Part shown: piece after piece, positions 26,361-36,285 of the stretch | How the letters are laid out: each line of letters starts with the position of its first letter | Position numbering within the stretch: the stretch's first letter is position 1 | The notes under the pieces: model-generated | The model's input: the letters and a program-made list of their open reading frames with translations, nothing else | What the model was told of the DNA's origin: nothing | The model's database searches: none | Program-made: the position numbers and the translations under genes | Assembly (NCBI RefSeq): GCF_037949795.1 | Contig: NZ_CP149933.1 | Span: 1-64,000 of the forward strand | Direction of reading: 5' to 3' | Source: Thioclava sp. GXIMD2076 | GTDB lineage: Bacteria > Pseudomonadota > Alphaproteobacteria > Rhodobacterales > Rhodobacteraceae | DNA: 64,000 bases

Positions 26361-29300
26361 GGATATGGCACTGCTGGACGTGCAGACACAGGGCATCGGC
26401 CAGATCTCGGTCTTCGAGGATCGCGCCGAGGGCCGGATCACTCATGTCATGATCACCGCCGATGGCCATGCCTGCGGGTTCAACGGCCATGTCGATCTGG
26501 GCACCGGTATCGAGACGGCGCTTGCGCAGATCATGGCCGAGGAGCTGGATCTGTCGATGTCGCAGGTGCGCATCGTGCTGGGGGATACCGCGACAACCCC
26601 CAATCAAGGTCCGACGATCGCCTCGGAGACGATTCAGGTCGCGGCATGGCCGCTGCGCCGCGCGGCGGCCCAGCTGCGCCAGTTTCTGGCAGGCGAGGGC
26701 GCACGTCAGCTGAATGCGCCCGTGGCCGAGGTGGTCACCCGTGACGGCGCCGTGATCTGGGGCGACCGGTCGATCTCTTATGCCCGGATCGTCGCGGGGC
26801 GCGACACGGTGATGCGGCTCGACCCCGAGATCCCCGTCAAGGCGCCCTCGGAATACCGGCTGGTGGGCCAGCCCGTGCGGCGGCGCGATCTACCGCAAAA
26901 AGTGCGGGGCGATTTTACCTATATTCAGGATTTCAAGCTGGCGGGGATGGTGCATGGCCATGTCATCCGCCCGCCCTATGCGGGGCGCGATAGCGGCGAG
27001 TTTGTGGGCCGCAGCCTGATCTCCTATGACGAGGCGGCCATCGCGGGCCACGCCGGTTTTATCGCCGTGGTGCGGCAGGGCGATTTTCTGGCCGTTGTGG
27101 CCGAGACCGCGCCGCAGGCGAAGGATCTGGCCGAGGCGCTGCCGGTGCGCTGGCGCGCGCCGCCCGTTGGTCCGCAGACAGGTGATCTGGCCAGTGCGCT
27201 GAAAGAGGCGCCGTCCACGCCGCGGCGGCTGGACGAGAGCGGCGATTTCAGCAAGGGGCTTGCCGAGAGCGACAGGAGCTTCAGCCGCCGCTATGTCTGG
27301 CCCTACCATCTGCACGGGTCCATGGGGCCATCCTGTGCCGTGGCCGACTGGAATGACGGAAAGCCAATTATCTGGTCGGGCACCCAGAACCCGCATATGC
27401 TGCAGGGCGATCTGGGGGTTCTGACAGGGCTCGACCCCGCCACTATCGAGATCCGCCGTTTGCAGGCGGCGGGCTGCTATGGCCGCAACTGTGCCGATGA
27501 TGTCTGTGGCGATGCGTTATTACTGGCGCGCGCCTTGGGGCGGCCGGTGCGGGTGCAGCTGACCCGTGCGCAGGAACATATGTGGGAGCCGCGCGGTGCG
27601 GCGCAGCTGATGGAGGTCGAGGGTGGCTTGAAGGCGGGCAGCCTGCATGCCTATGCGCTCGATACATGGTATCCCTCCAATCGCGGCCCGAATCTCTCGC
27701 TGCTGTTGACGGGGATGATCACCCCCGAGCCGCGCCCCTCCGATATGGGCGACCGGACCATCATCCCGCCCTATGAGGTGCCCAACAAGCGGATCACAGT
27801 GCATGACATGGCGCCGCTGGTGCGCGCGGCATGGATGCGCGGTGTCTCGGCGCTGCCCAATACCTTCGCCCATGAATCCTTCATGGACGAGATGGCCTAT
27901 GAGGCGGGCGAGGATCCTGTCGCGTTCCGCCTGCGCCATCTGGAGGATCCGCGCGCCCGCAGCCTGATCCAGCGCACCGCCGAGGAGGCGGGCTGGGAGC
28001 CTAAACAGGGGCCGCAGCTGCGCCGCGAGGGGCGCATGGCCTATGGGCGCGGCTTTGCCTATGCCGCCTATGTGCATGGCACTTTCCCCGGCACGGCGGC
28101 GGCCTCGGCGGTCTGGGTCTGTGATGTGGCGGTAGACGTGGTCACTGGCGAGGTGACGCTGTCGCGGGTGCTGGTGGGCCAGGATCAGGGGCTGGTCATC
28201 AACCCCGAGGGCGTGAAGGCGCAGATCCATGGGAATGTGATGCAGACCACCAGCCGCGTGCTGCAGGAGGAGGTCTCTTTCGAGGCCATAGCCCCCGTGC
28301 CGCAAAGCTGGGCCAATTATCCGATGCAGAGTTTCGACAAGCTGCCCGAGGTGCGCTCGGTGCTGATCGAGCGGCCCGAGGATCCGGCATTGGGGGTGGG
28401 CGAAAGCGCCGCCGTTCCGGCCGCCGCTGCCATCGCCAACGCGATTTTCGACGCAACCGGCCTGCGTCTGCGCGAGGCGCCCTTTACCCCCGATCGCGTG
28501 CGTGCGGGGCTGGAGGCCCTGCCGCAGGGCCAGCGCGAGCTGCTGGGGCTCGCGGCCCCTGCCGCAAGACCGCAGCCTCCGGTCAGACGTTTTGCCAAGA
28601 TCGGGGCCACGCTTGCAGCCTCGGTGGCGGGGGTGATGACGCTCGGGGCCGTGGCGATGCCGATGGCCCGCGCCATCCCGCCGCAGGCGGCACCGCCTGC
28701 CTCGTCCTTCTCCGAAGATCTCATCGCGCAAGGCGCGCAGGTCTTTGCGGCGGGCGATTGTGCGGTCTGTCATACGGCGGAAGGGGGGCTGCCCAATACC
28801 GGCGGCCGCGCCATGGAGACGCCCTTTGGCACGGTCTATACCACCAATCTGACCCCTGATCCCGAGACGGGGCTGGGCAACTGGTCCTTTGCCGCCTTTG
28901 ACCGTGCGATGCGCAAGGGCATCTCGCGCGAGGGGCATAACCTCTATCCTGCCTTCCCCTATACGGCCTTCGCCAAGATCACGCCTGACGATATGTTCGC
29001 GCTTTACGCCTATCTGCAGACGCTACCGGCGCAGAAGGCAGAGGTGCCCAAGGCGCAGATGCTGGCACCGGTCAACCTGCGCCCTGTCAATGCGGTCTGG
29101 AACGCGCTCTATCTGGACCCCGCGCCGTTCAAAGCCGATCCGGCGCAGTCCGCGGACTGGAACCGCGGGAAATATCTGGTGGAGGGGGCGGGCCATTGCT
29201 CGGCCTGCCACAGCCCGCGCGATCTGTTGGGGGGCGAGGCCAAGGGCACCAAGGCGCTGAGCGGCGCCGAGGTGGATGGCTGGTATGCCCCGCCTCTTGC

Positions 29301-29814
29301 GGGTGCGAACCGCGGCTGGGACGAGGCGAGCCTTTACGCCTATCTGCGGGGCGGCCATGCGGCGGGGCTGGCGAGCGCCTCGGGTCCGATGGGCGAGGTG
29401 GTGGAGAGCCTGACCGCGCTGCCCGATACCGACATCAAAGCCATGGCGACATATCTGGCCGATATTGCGGGGCCGGCAAGGCCTGCGCCCGATATGAAGG
29501 CCCAACTGGCGCCCGAGATGGCCGCAGGCCCGTCGGCTGTGCTCTTCCGCTCGGCCTGTGCCAGCTGCCACACACCCGGTCTTGAAGGCGGGCTGACCGC
29601 GGCGCAGGTGGATCTGTCGCACTCGATGGCGATCCGCGCGCCTTCGCGCAAGCCGCTGGAAACCGTGATCCATGGCGGGATCGAGGCACCGCTGTCATTG
29701 CCGCTGCGCGATATGCCCGCCTTCGGGGGCGAGCTGTCCACAGAGCAGATCACCGGACTTGCCGATTATCTGCGCGCGCGGTTTGCACCCAATCTCGCGC
29801 CATGGACACCCTGA
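26353..29814 (+). CDS. nicB: Nicotinate dehydrogenase large subunit NicB (molybdopterin plus three c-type haems)
   Basis: A 1153-residue fusion. Residues about 1-735 are a xanthine-dehydrogenase-type molybdopterin domain of the isoquinoline-oxidoreductase order, with the late GVGESAAVPAAAAIANAI block containing the catalytic Glu. A single hydrophobic segment follows (about 746-770). The C-terminal third then has three CxxCH haem sites, DCAVCHT (about 802), HCSACHS (about 947) and CASCHTPG (about 1067). This matches P. putida NicB (about 1190 residues). Electrons go from molybdenum through NicA to the haems and the respiratory chain, replacing a FAD subunit, which is absent here. Confidence 0.92.
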   Translation: MAEDMALLDVQTQGIGQISVFEDRAEGRITHVMITADGHACGFNGHVDLGTGIETALAQIMAEELDLSMSQVRIVLGDTATTPNQGPTIASETIQVAAWPLRRAAAQLRQFLAGEGARQLNAPVAEVVTRDGAVIWGDRSISYARIVAGRDTVMRLDPEIPVKAPSEYRLVGQPVRRRDLPQKVRGDFTYIQDFKLAGMVHGHVIRPPYAGRDSGEFVGRSLISYDEAAIAGHAGFIAVVRQGDFLAVVAETAPQAKDLAEALPVRWRAPPVGPQTGDLASALKEAPSTPRRLDESGDFSKGLAESDRSFSRRYVWPYHLHGSMGPSCAVADWNDGKPIIWSGTQNPHMLQGDLGVLTGLDPATIEIRRLQAAGCYGRNCADDVCGDALLLARALGRPVRVQLTRAQEHMWEPRGAAQLMEVEGGLKAGSLHAYALDTWYPSNRGPNLSLLLTGMITPEPRPSDMGDRTIIPPYEVPNKRITVHDMAPLVRAAWMRGVSALPNTFAHESFMDEMAYEAGEDPVAFRLRHLEDPRARSLIQRTAEEAGWEPKQGPQLRREGRMAYGRGFAYAAYVHGTFPGTAAASAVWVCDVAVDVVTGEVTLSRVLVGQDQGLVINPEGVKAQIHGNVMQTTSRVLQEEVSFEAIAPVPQSWANYPMQSFDKLPEVRSVLIERPEDPALGVGESAAVPAAAAIANAIFDATGLRLREAPFTPDRVRAGLEALPQGQRELLGLAAPAARPQPPVRRFAKIGATLAASVAGVMTLGAVAMPMARAIPPQAAPPASSFSEDLIAQGAQVFAAGDCAVCHTAEGGLPNTGGRAMETPFGTVYTTNLTPDPETGLGNWSFAAFDRAMRKGISREGHNLYPAFPYTAFAKITPDDMFALYAYLQTLPAQKAEVPKAQMLAPVNLRPVNAVWNALYLDPAPFKADPAQSADWNRGKYLVEGAGHCSACHSPRDLLGGEAKGTKALSGAEVDGWYAPPLAGANRGWDEASLYAYLRGGHAAGLASASGPMGEVVESLTALPDTDIKAMATYLADIAGPARPAPDMKAQLAPEMAAGPSAVLFRSACASCHTPGLEGGLTAAQVDLSHSMAIRAPSRKPLETVIHGGIEAPLSLPLRDMPAFGGELSTEQITGLADYLRARFAPNLAPWTP

Positions 29815-29833
29815 GCCGCATGTCGCGGAAATA

Positions 29834-29972
29834 TGTTTGTATAATAACGATCAACTTTGGATCATCTGTCGCCAGATCTGCCCGTAAAATATGCAATAGC
29901 TCCGGTATAAAATCATATGGCTCAGAAACCAGTTTAATTTGATGACTTACAAATATTGTTTGTGCACAAACA
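29834..29972. promoter_or_regulatory. nicC control region with 16-bp perfect palindrome
   Basis: The palindrome TGTTTGTGCACAAACA (29957-29972) is perfect and ends 30 bases before the nicC ATG. The same half-site TGTTTGT lies at 29834-29840 and again upstream of nicA. It is the best operator candidate in the island and has the size of a MarR-family site; binding by NicR is inferred. Confidence 0.6.
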
Positions 29973-29975
29973 TAA

Positions 29976-31145
<1,170 letters not shown>

Positions 31146-31151
31146 ACACTG

Positions 31152-31176
31152 GCGGGGCCGGAGGGAGTGGCCCCGC
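31152..31176 (+). terminator. Hairpin after nicC
   Basis: GCGGGGCC and GGCCCCGC form an 8-bp stem with a 9-nt loop in the 58-base gap before the transporter genes. There is no U-run, so it is more likely an attenuating or stabilising structure. The same stem sequence occurs between nicX and nicF. Confidence 0.5.
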
Positions 31177-31202
31177 TGACATAACAAACAACAGGGAAAC
31201 AG

Positions 31203-31391
31203 ATGTCACGCAAAACAGCTCTGGTGCTGATGGCACTGGTGGTATTGGCCTGCTACGCGGTGCCATATCTCATAATCGGACAGGTCGCTGCATGGTATGG
31301 CAGCTTCCTCTTCTGGATAGTGGCGGGTCTGGCCGTCATCGTGCTGAACGCGGTCGCGACGGCGGGCTTTGGCAAGGAGGATGCGCAATGA
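31203..31391 (+). CDS. Small two-helix membrane protein, SSS transporter partner (DUF3311-like)
   Basis: A 62-residue protein made of two hydrophobic helices (ALVLMALVVLACYAVPYLII and FLFWIVAGLAVIVLNAVATA). Small proteins of this type often precede sodium:solute symporter genes, as YhdT does for PanF. An ACAGGGA-like ribosome site precedes the ATG, and the stop overlaps the symporter ATG (ATGA). It probably helps assemble or regulate that symporter. The exact family name is uncertain. Confidence 0.7.
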   Translation: MSRKTALVLMALVVLACYAVPYLIIGQVAAWYGSFLFWIVAGLAVIVLNAVATAGFGKEDAQ

Positions 31392-32884
31392 CGCTTTCTC
31401 TCGTGATCTGGGGCATCGTGATCTATATCGCGCTGTCTTGTGTGGTGGCCTATCTCTCGCGCGGTGGCGCCGAGGAGGGCAGTGCGACCATGTCGGGCTA
31501 TTTCCTGGGCGGGCGCCATATGGGTGGGCTTGTATCGGCGCTCAGCTATTCGGCGACGACCTATTCGGCCTTCATGATGGTGGGGCTTGCGGGCCTGACC
31601 TATAAGGGCGGCGTCGGCGCATTGGGCTTCGAGATCGTCTATTTCGCGGGTGTGTCGCTGGTGGCGATCTTCGGGCCGCGCTTCTGGCGCGCGGGCAAGA
31701 AATACGATTTCGTGACGCCTTCCGAGATGCTGGGGAAGCGCTATGGCTCGCGCTGGGTGGCCGTGGCCGCAGGGCTGACCAGCCTGATCTTCCTGATCCC
31801 CTATTCGGCGGTGCAGCTCTCGGGTGTGGGGTATCTGCTGTCGGGCATGACCGGTGGCGGGATCAGTTTTGGTGTGGGCATCGTGATCGCGACCGTGCTG
31901 GCGATCTTCTTCTCCTATGTCGCGGGTATCCGTTCCGTCATGTGGACCGATAGCCTGCAGGCGCTGGTGATGATCGTGGCCTCCGTTCTGGTCGGTGCCA
32001 TCGTGGTCTCCAAGCTGGGTGGGTTCGGCGAGATGTTCGCCACCATTTCCGAGCGCAAGCCTTCGATGCTGCAGGTGCCGGGGCCGGGCCTCTTCTCCTT
32101 CCAGACCTTCCTTGGCCTGACCATTCCGTGGTTCTTCTTCTCGATCTCCAACCCGCAGGTCAGCCAGCGGCTCTTCATGCCCGAATCCATGGGCGCGCTG
32201 CGTCGTATGTTGCTGATCTTCCTGTGCTTCGGTCTGATCTATACGGTCGTATCGGTGATCTGGGGCTTCTCGGCCTTCGTCGCCTTCCCCGATCTGGAAA
32301 AGCCCGATCTCGCGACGGCCACACTGCTGTCGTCGGAGTATGTGCCGCCGGTTTTGGGCGTGGTGGTGATGGTGGGCATTCTGGCGGCGGCCGTTTCGAC
32401 CATCGACTCGATCCTGCTGACGCTGTCCTCGGTCTTTGCCCGCGATGTCTATGGCAATCTGTCGGGCAAGGCAGATGATGCGCAGCAGCTGAAGATCGGC
32501 AAATTCGTCATCCCCGTGATCTCGATCCTCGCGCTGATCTTCTCCTCGCTCCAGATCTCGATGATCTCGATCCTGTCAGTTGCGGCTTCCGTCGGCTTGA
32601 TCGTGGTCGTGCCCGCCATCATCGGCGCCTTCTTCTGGAAGCGCGGAACGGCGGCAGGGGCGCTCGTCTCCATCGTCGGCGGCGTGATCTTTGTCCTGTG
32701 GATGTATCTGTCGGGCAATTCGCTCTTCGGGCTGAATGCGGGCATCCTCAGCCTGCCGGTCGCGGCGCTCCTCTTTGTGGGGGTCAGCCTTGTCACCAAG
32801 CGCGCCGCAGGAGAGGCGATCGACGGTTTCGTCGATGAGGCTCCGGCGTCGATGGCCACCGCGCGCGCGGTCGCGGGCGAATAA
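31388..32884 (+). CDS. Sodium:solute symporter (SSS family)
   Basis: A 498-residue protein with about 13 membrane helices and the SSS pattern (GGRHMGGLVSALSYSATTYS; later AAVSTIDSILLTLSSVFARD). It couples Na+ entry to uptake of an organic solute. Its place at the end of the nicC run, with no NicT-type MFS carrier in the island, makes nicotinate or a hydroxypyridine the likely substrate. The start is set by the ATGA overlap with the small gene upstream. A strong terminator follows. Confidence 0.85.
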   Translation: MTLSLVIWGIVIYIALSCVVAYLSRGGAEEGSATMSGYFLGGRHMGGLVSALSYSATTYSAFMMVGLAGLTYKGGVGALGFEIVYFAGVSLVAIFGPRFWRAGKKYDFVTPSEMLGKRYGSRWVAVAAGLTSLIFLIPYSAVQLSGVGYLLSGMTGGGISFGVGIVIATVLAIFFSYVAGIRSVMWTDSLQALVMIVASVLVGAIVVSKLGGFGEMFATISERKPSMLQVPGPGLFSFQTFLGLTIPWFFFSISNPQVSQRLFMPESMGALRRMLLIFLCFGLIYTVVSVIWGFSAFVAFPDLEKPDLATATLLSSEYVPPVLGVVVMVGILAAAVSTIDSILLTLSSVFARDVYGNLSGKADDAQQLKIGKFVIPVISILALIFSSLQISMISILSVAASVGLIVVVPAIIGAFFWKRGTAAGALVSIVGGVIFVLWMYLSGNSLFGLNAGILSLPVAALLFVGVSLVTKRAAGEAIDGFVDEAPASMATARAVAGE

Positions 32885-32911
32885 CCCCGCCCCTCGTTGG
32901 TAACCAGTGAT

Positions 32912-32944
32912 GGCCGCCCTCCGCAAAAGGGGGCGGCCTTTTTC
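32912..32944 (+). terminator. Intrinsic terminator after the SSS symporter
   Basis: GGCCGCCC pairs with GGGCGGCC across a loop of about 11 bases, followed by TTTTTC. This closes the nicC-transporter unit. Confidence 0.85.
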
Positions 32945-33066
32945 ATTTTGGCTATCCGGTCTATGGACGCATCCAGCGCACAGAACCGGGCCTGTCTTCG
33001 CGGCAGCCGCATGGCCGGATGCGTCACGCGCGCTATACTCTGCCCGAACAAGGATCGAGGACCAAG

Positions 33067-34086
33067 ATGAAGCAGATGAGCATAAAGGCCCCGGGCGGGC
33101 TCGACAGACTGGTGCTGGCCGAGGTGCCCGAGCCCCGCGCCCCGCAGGCGGGCGAGATCACCGTGCGGCTGCATGCCACATCGCTGAACTTCCACGATTA
33201 TCGCGTTTGCTCGGCGGAAAACGGGGCCGCGGACGGGCGTGTTCCGATGGCTGACGGTGCGGGTGTGGTCTTGGCCGTGGGTGAAGGCGTGCAAGAATAT
33301 GCAGTGGGCGATCATGTGGTGGCCTGTTTCTTCCCCGACTGGCAGGATGGTGTGGCGCGGCCTTCGGATTTCTCGCGCGTGCCGGGTGACGGGATCGATG
33401 GCTATGCCCGCGAGGCGGTGACGCGTCCGGCTAACTGGTTCACCCCCGCGCCAAAGGGCTGGAGCCACGCGCAGGCCGCCACCATCACGACCGCCGGTCT
33501 GACGGCATGGCGGGCGCTGGTGGTCGATGGCGGGCTGAAGGCAGGCGATACGGTGGCCGTGCTGGGCACGGGTGGTGTCTCGATCTATGCGCTGCAGCTG
33601 GCGAAGGCGATGGGGGCCACGGTTCTCGCGACCACCTCGTCGGAGGCGAAGATGGCGCAGCTGAAGGAACTGGGCGCCGATCATGTGATCAATTACCGCA
33701 AGACGCCGGACTGGGGCGCGGAGATGGTGCGCCTGACGGGCGGGCGCGGGGTCGATCTGGTGGTCGAGGTCGGCGGTCCGGCGACGCTTGCACAATCTAT
33801 CGCGGCGGGCCGCGCGGGAGCGCATCTTGCCCTGATCGGTGTGCTGACGGGCATTAGCGGCGAGATCCCGACCGCCACCCTCATGCGCAAACAGCAGCGC
33901 CTTCAGGGGCTGATCGTCGGCTCCCGCCAGCATCAGCTCGATTTCGTGAAGGCGCTTGAGGCACTGGACATCACGCCGGTCATCGACCGGACCTTCCCGC
34001 TGGAAGAGCTGGCAAATGCCTTCCGCCATCAGGAAAGCGGGGCACATTTCGGCAAGATCTGCGTGACGCTCTCGCCCGAAAGCTGA
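33067..34086 (+). CDS. Zinc-independent MDR-family NAD(P)-dependent oxidoreductase
   Basis: A 339-residue medium-chain dehydrogenase/reductase. The GroES-like half is followed by a Rossmann domain with AVLGTGGVSIYALQLAKAMG. The Cys/His zinc ligands of alcohol dehydrogenases are replaced (MADGAGVVLAVGEGV), so it resembles quinone oxidoreductases. GAGGACC precedes the ATG. It stands alone, convergent to the carnitine run; no pathway can be assigned. Confidence 0.8.
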   Translation: MKQMSIKAPGGLDRLVLAEVPEPRAPQAGEITVRLHATSLNFHDYRVCSAENGAADGRVPMADGAGVVLAVGEGVQEYAVGDHVVACFFPDWQDGVARPSDFSRVPGDGIDGYAREAVTRPANWFTPAPKGWSHAQAATITTAGLTAWRALVVDGGLKAGDTVAVLGTGGVSIYALQLAKAMGATVLATTSSEAKMAQLKELGADHVINYRKTPDWGAEMVRLTGGRGVDLVVEVGGPATLAQSIAAGRAGAHLALIGVLTGISGEIPTATLMRKQQRLQGLIVGSRQHQLDFVKALEALDITPVIDRTFPLEELANAFRHQESGAHFGKICVTLSPES

Positions 34087-34119
34087 TCCTGCAGGCGCGC
34101 TCCCGTCAGGGTGCGCGCC

Positions 34120-34863
34120 TTAGAGGCGGTAATCCGTGCCCTTGCCCTGGATCGAGCGCAAATGGGCGTCCCATTCAAGGGGCAGATCACCGTCCTCCTC
34201 CAGCATCTGCACGGTCTGCTGATAGACGCGATCGGCCATCGCATCATCGATGAGGCGCAACGGGCGCCCCGACGAGGTGGCCGCGATCTGGATCTCGCAG
34301 GCGCGCTCGAGATAGAACATGTTGGAGAACATCTCGGCGGCCGAGCGCCCCGTAGCGATCAGCCCGTGATTGCGCAGCACCAGAACCGGATGGGTGCCGA
34401 AATCCTGCACGATCCGCTCACGTTCCGCCAGATCCAGCGCAATGCCCTCGAAATCATGATAGGCGATACGGTTGTGGAATTGCAGCGAGATCTGGTTGAG
34501 CGGCATCAGCCCCTCTTCCATGCAGGACACCGCGACGCCTGCGCGGGTATGGGTATGCATGATCCATGCGGCATCATGGCGGTTCATATGCACCGCCGAA
34601 TGGATGGTGAACCCCGCCGGATTGACCCGGTGCGGGCTGCCATCGACCTTGTTGCCCTCGGTGTCGATCTTCACCAGCGAGGAGGCGGTGATCTCTTCCC
34701 AGAGCCAGCCATAGGGGTTGATCAGGAAATGCCCCTCCTCGCCCGGCACACGGGCGGTGATATGGGTATAGATATGGTCAGTCAGCCGGTGCTTGGCGGC
34801 CAGCCGGTAACAGGCGGCCAGATCCTCGCGGGTCTTTTTCTCTTCGGGGGACATGTCGGGCAC
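34120..34863 (-). CDS. Class II aldolase/adducin-family protein (carnitine operon)
   Basis: A 247-residue protein of the fuculose-phosphate aldolase/adducin fold. The metal-binding histidines sit in MHTHTRAGVAVS and LVLRNHGLIA. It is the last gene of the ten-gene carnitine run and starts three bases after the dehydrogenase-thioesterase fusion. A paralogue lies beside the gamma-butyrobetaine dioxygenase gene at 46244. No aldolase step is known in the carnitine-to-betaine route, so its substrate is unknown. Confidence 0.82.
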   Translation of the reverse strand: MPDMSPEEKKTREDLAACYRLAAKHRLTDHIYTHITARVPGEEGHFLINPYGWLWEEITASSLVKIDTEGNKVDGSPHRVNPAGFTIHSAVHMNRHDAAWIMHTHTRAGVAVSCMEEGLMPLNQISLQFHNRIAYHDFEGIALDLAERERIVQDFGTHPVLVLRNHGLIATGRSAAEMFSNMFYLERACEIQIAATSSGRPLRLIDDAMADRVYQQTVQMLEEDGDLPLEWDAHLRSIQGKGTDYRL

Positions 34864-34866
34864 TCC

Positions 34867-36285
34867 TTAATCTCTTTGGCCAACCGCACCGCCAGCGCCG
34901 GGTGCAGGGATTGTCATATGCGCCTGTGCGAGCGCGGCAAGTTTTTGCGCCACCGCCGCGCAGGGCGGGCAGGCGCGGCGGGTGGTCAGATCGGTATGGA
35001 GCAGCAATGTCTCGATCGTGGCTGCAAGCGCGCCGCTTTCACCATAGACCCGGTGGAACAGCTTCATCTTCTTGCCCTCGCCCTCAAGCACCTGTGTCGT
35101 GACCTCCAGCCGCTCGCCGCGTTTCGTCTCGGCCAGATAGCGGATGCGTGTATCGACGGTAAAAAAGCTCTTTCCCGCGGCCACATATCCGGCATCGGCG
35201 CCGATCAGCTGCATCAGCGCGTCAGTGGCCCAAGTGCCCAGCTCCAGATACGCGGCCTCGTTCATATGGCCGTTGTAATCGGTCCATGTTACCGGCACCG
35301 AGCGGCAGGCCGTGACCGGAAGCCCGTCCCTTTCGCCCAGAGGCGGCAGGCTCGCCTCATGCGCCAGCACCACGCCCCCCGCGCCGCTGCCGCTCAGGCG
35401 CAGCCCGCGCAGAATGGCCACCAGATTATCGTCGCGCAGGCGCTCCAGTTCGCGGATGCTCCTATGGCCCGATTGCGCTTCGGATTGGGCGCTGATCTTT
35501 TTGACAAGCGCCGCGTCGAGATCGGGGACATCGGTGAGCTTTGACCATGGCCAATGCAGCGAGGGGCCGAATTGCGCGAAATAGCTTTCCATCCCCGCCT
35601 CGCCGCCCGCAATCCGGTAGGTCTCGAACAGCCCCATCTGGGCGTAACGCAGCCCGAACCCCATGCGGATCGCCTCGTCGATCTCGGCGGTCGTGGCGAT
35701 CCCGTCCTTGAGCATCCACAGCGCCTCGCGCCAGACCGCTTCCTGAAGGCGGTTGCCGATGAACGCATCGATTTCTACGTTGAGATCGAGCGGATACATC
35801 CCGATGGCCTCAATCACGGGGCGGGCCTTGTCGCGCAGGGTTGCCTGCCCCGACAGTTCGACAAGTGGCAGAAGGTATACGGGATTGAACGGATGCACCA
35901 CAACCACCGGCGCGCCTTTGGCCGCCAGATCGGAGGCTTTGAAGCCGGAGGTCGAAGAGGCGATGAAGCCCCTTTCGGGCAGGGCCTCCGCGATCTCGGC
36001 ATAGACCTTATGTTTCAGATCGATCCGTTCTGAGACGCTCTCCTGCACCCAATCCGCGTCCGCCACGGCTTCGGCGATGGACGGCGCAAAGCTCAAACGC
36101 CCCTCGGGAGGCAGCGCGCGGTCATAGATCGCGGGCAGCGCAGCGCGGGCATTGGCCAGCACCTCCGCGATCTTGCGCTCGGCCTCAGGGTCGGGGTCAA
36201 AGAGAGCCACATCCCAGCCGTTGAGCAAGAACCGCGCCGCCCAGCCGCCGCCAATGACGCCACCACCAATGATCGCGGCCTTCAT
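34867..36285 (-). CDS. L-carnitine 3-dehydrogenase fused to a hot-dog thioesterase
   Basis: A 472-residue fusion. Residues 1-310 form a 3-hydroxyacyl-CoA-dehydrogenase-like domain (AIIGGGVIGGGWAARFLLNG at the NAD site; SSTSGFKASDLA; VVHPFNPVYLLPLVELSG). From about 320 there is a 4HBT thioesterase (VTWTDYNGHMNEAAYLELG). The first half oxidises L-carnitine to 3-dehydrocarnitine. The second would hydrolyse betainyl-CoA to glycine betaine. This is the known CdhA-CdhC-type fusion. The ATG overlaps the BKACE stop, coupling the steps. Confidence 0.9.
   Translation of the reverse strand: MKAAIIGGGVIGGGWAARFLLNGWDVALFDPDPEAERKIAEVLANARAALPAIYDRALPPEGRLSFAPSIAEAVADADWVQESVSERIDLKHKVYAEIAEALPERGFIASSTSGFKASDLAAKGAPVVVVHPFNPVYLLPLVELSGQATLRDKARPVIEAIGMYPLDLNVEIDAFIGNRLQEAVWREALWMLKDGIATTAEIDEAIRMGFGLRYAQMGLFETYRIAGGEAGMESYFAQFGPSLHWPWSKLTDVPDLDAALVKKISAQSEAQSGHRSIRELERLRDDNLVAILRGLRLSGSGAGGVVLAHEASLPPLGERDGLPVTACRSVPVTWTDYNGHMNEAAYLELGTWATDALMQLIGADAGYVAAGKSFFTVDTRIRYLAETKRGERLEVTTQVLEGEGKKMKLFHRVYGESGALAATIETLLLHTDLTTRRACPPCAAVAQKLAALAQAHMTIPAPGAGGAVGQRD

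Noticed and set aside
27520..28938. A 472-codon minus-strand frame opposite nicB
   Set aside because: Antisense artefact of high-GC third positions; nicB is unmistakable on the other strand.
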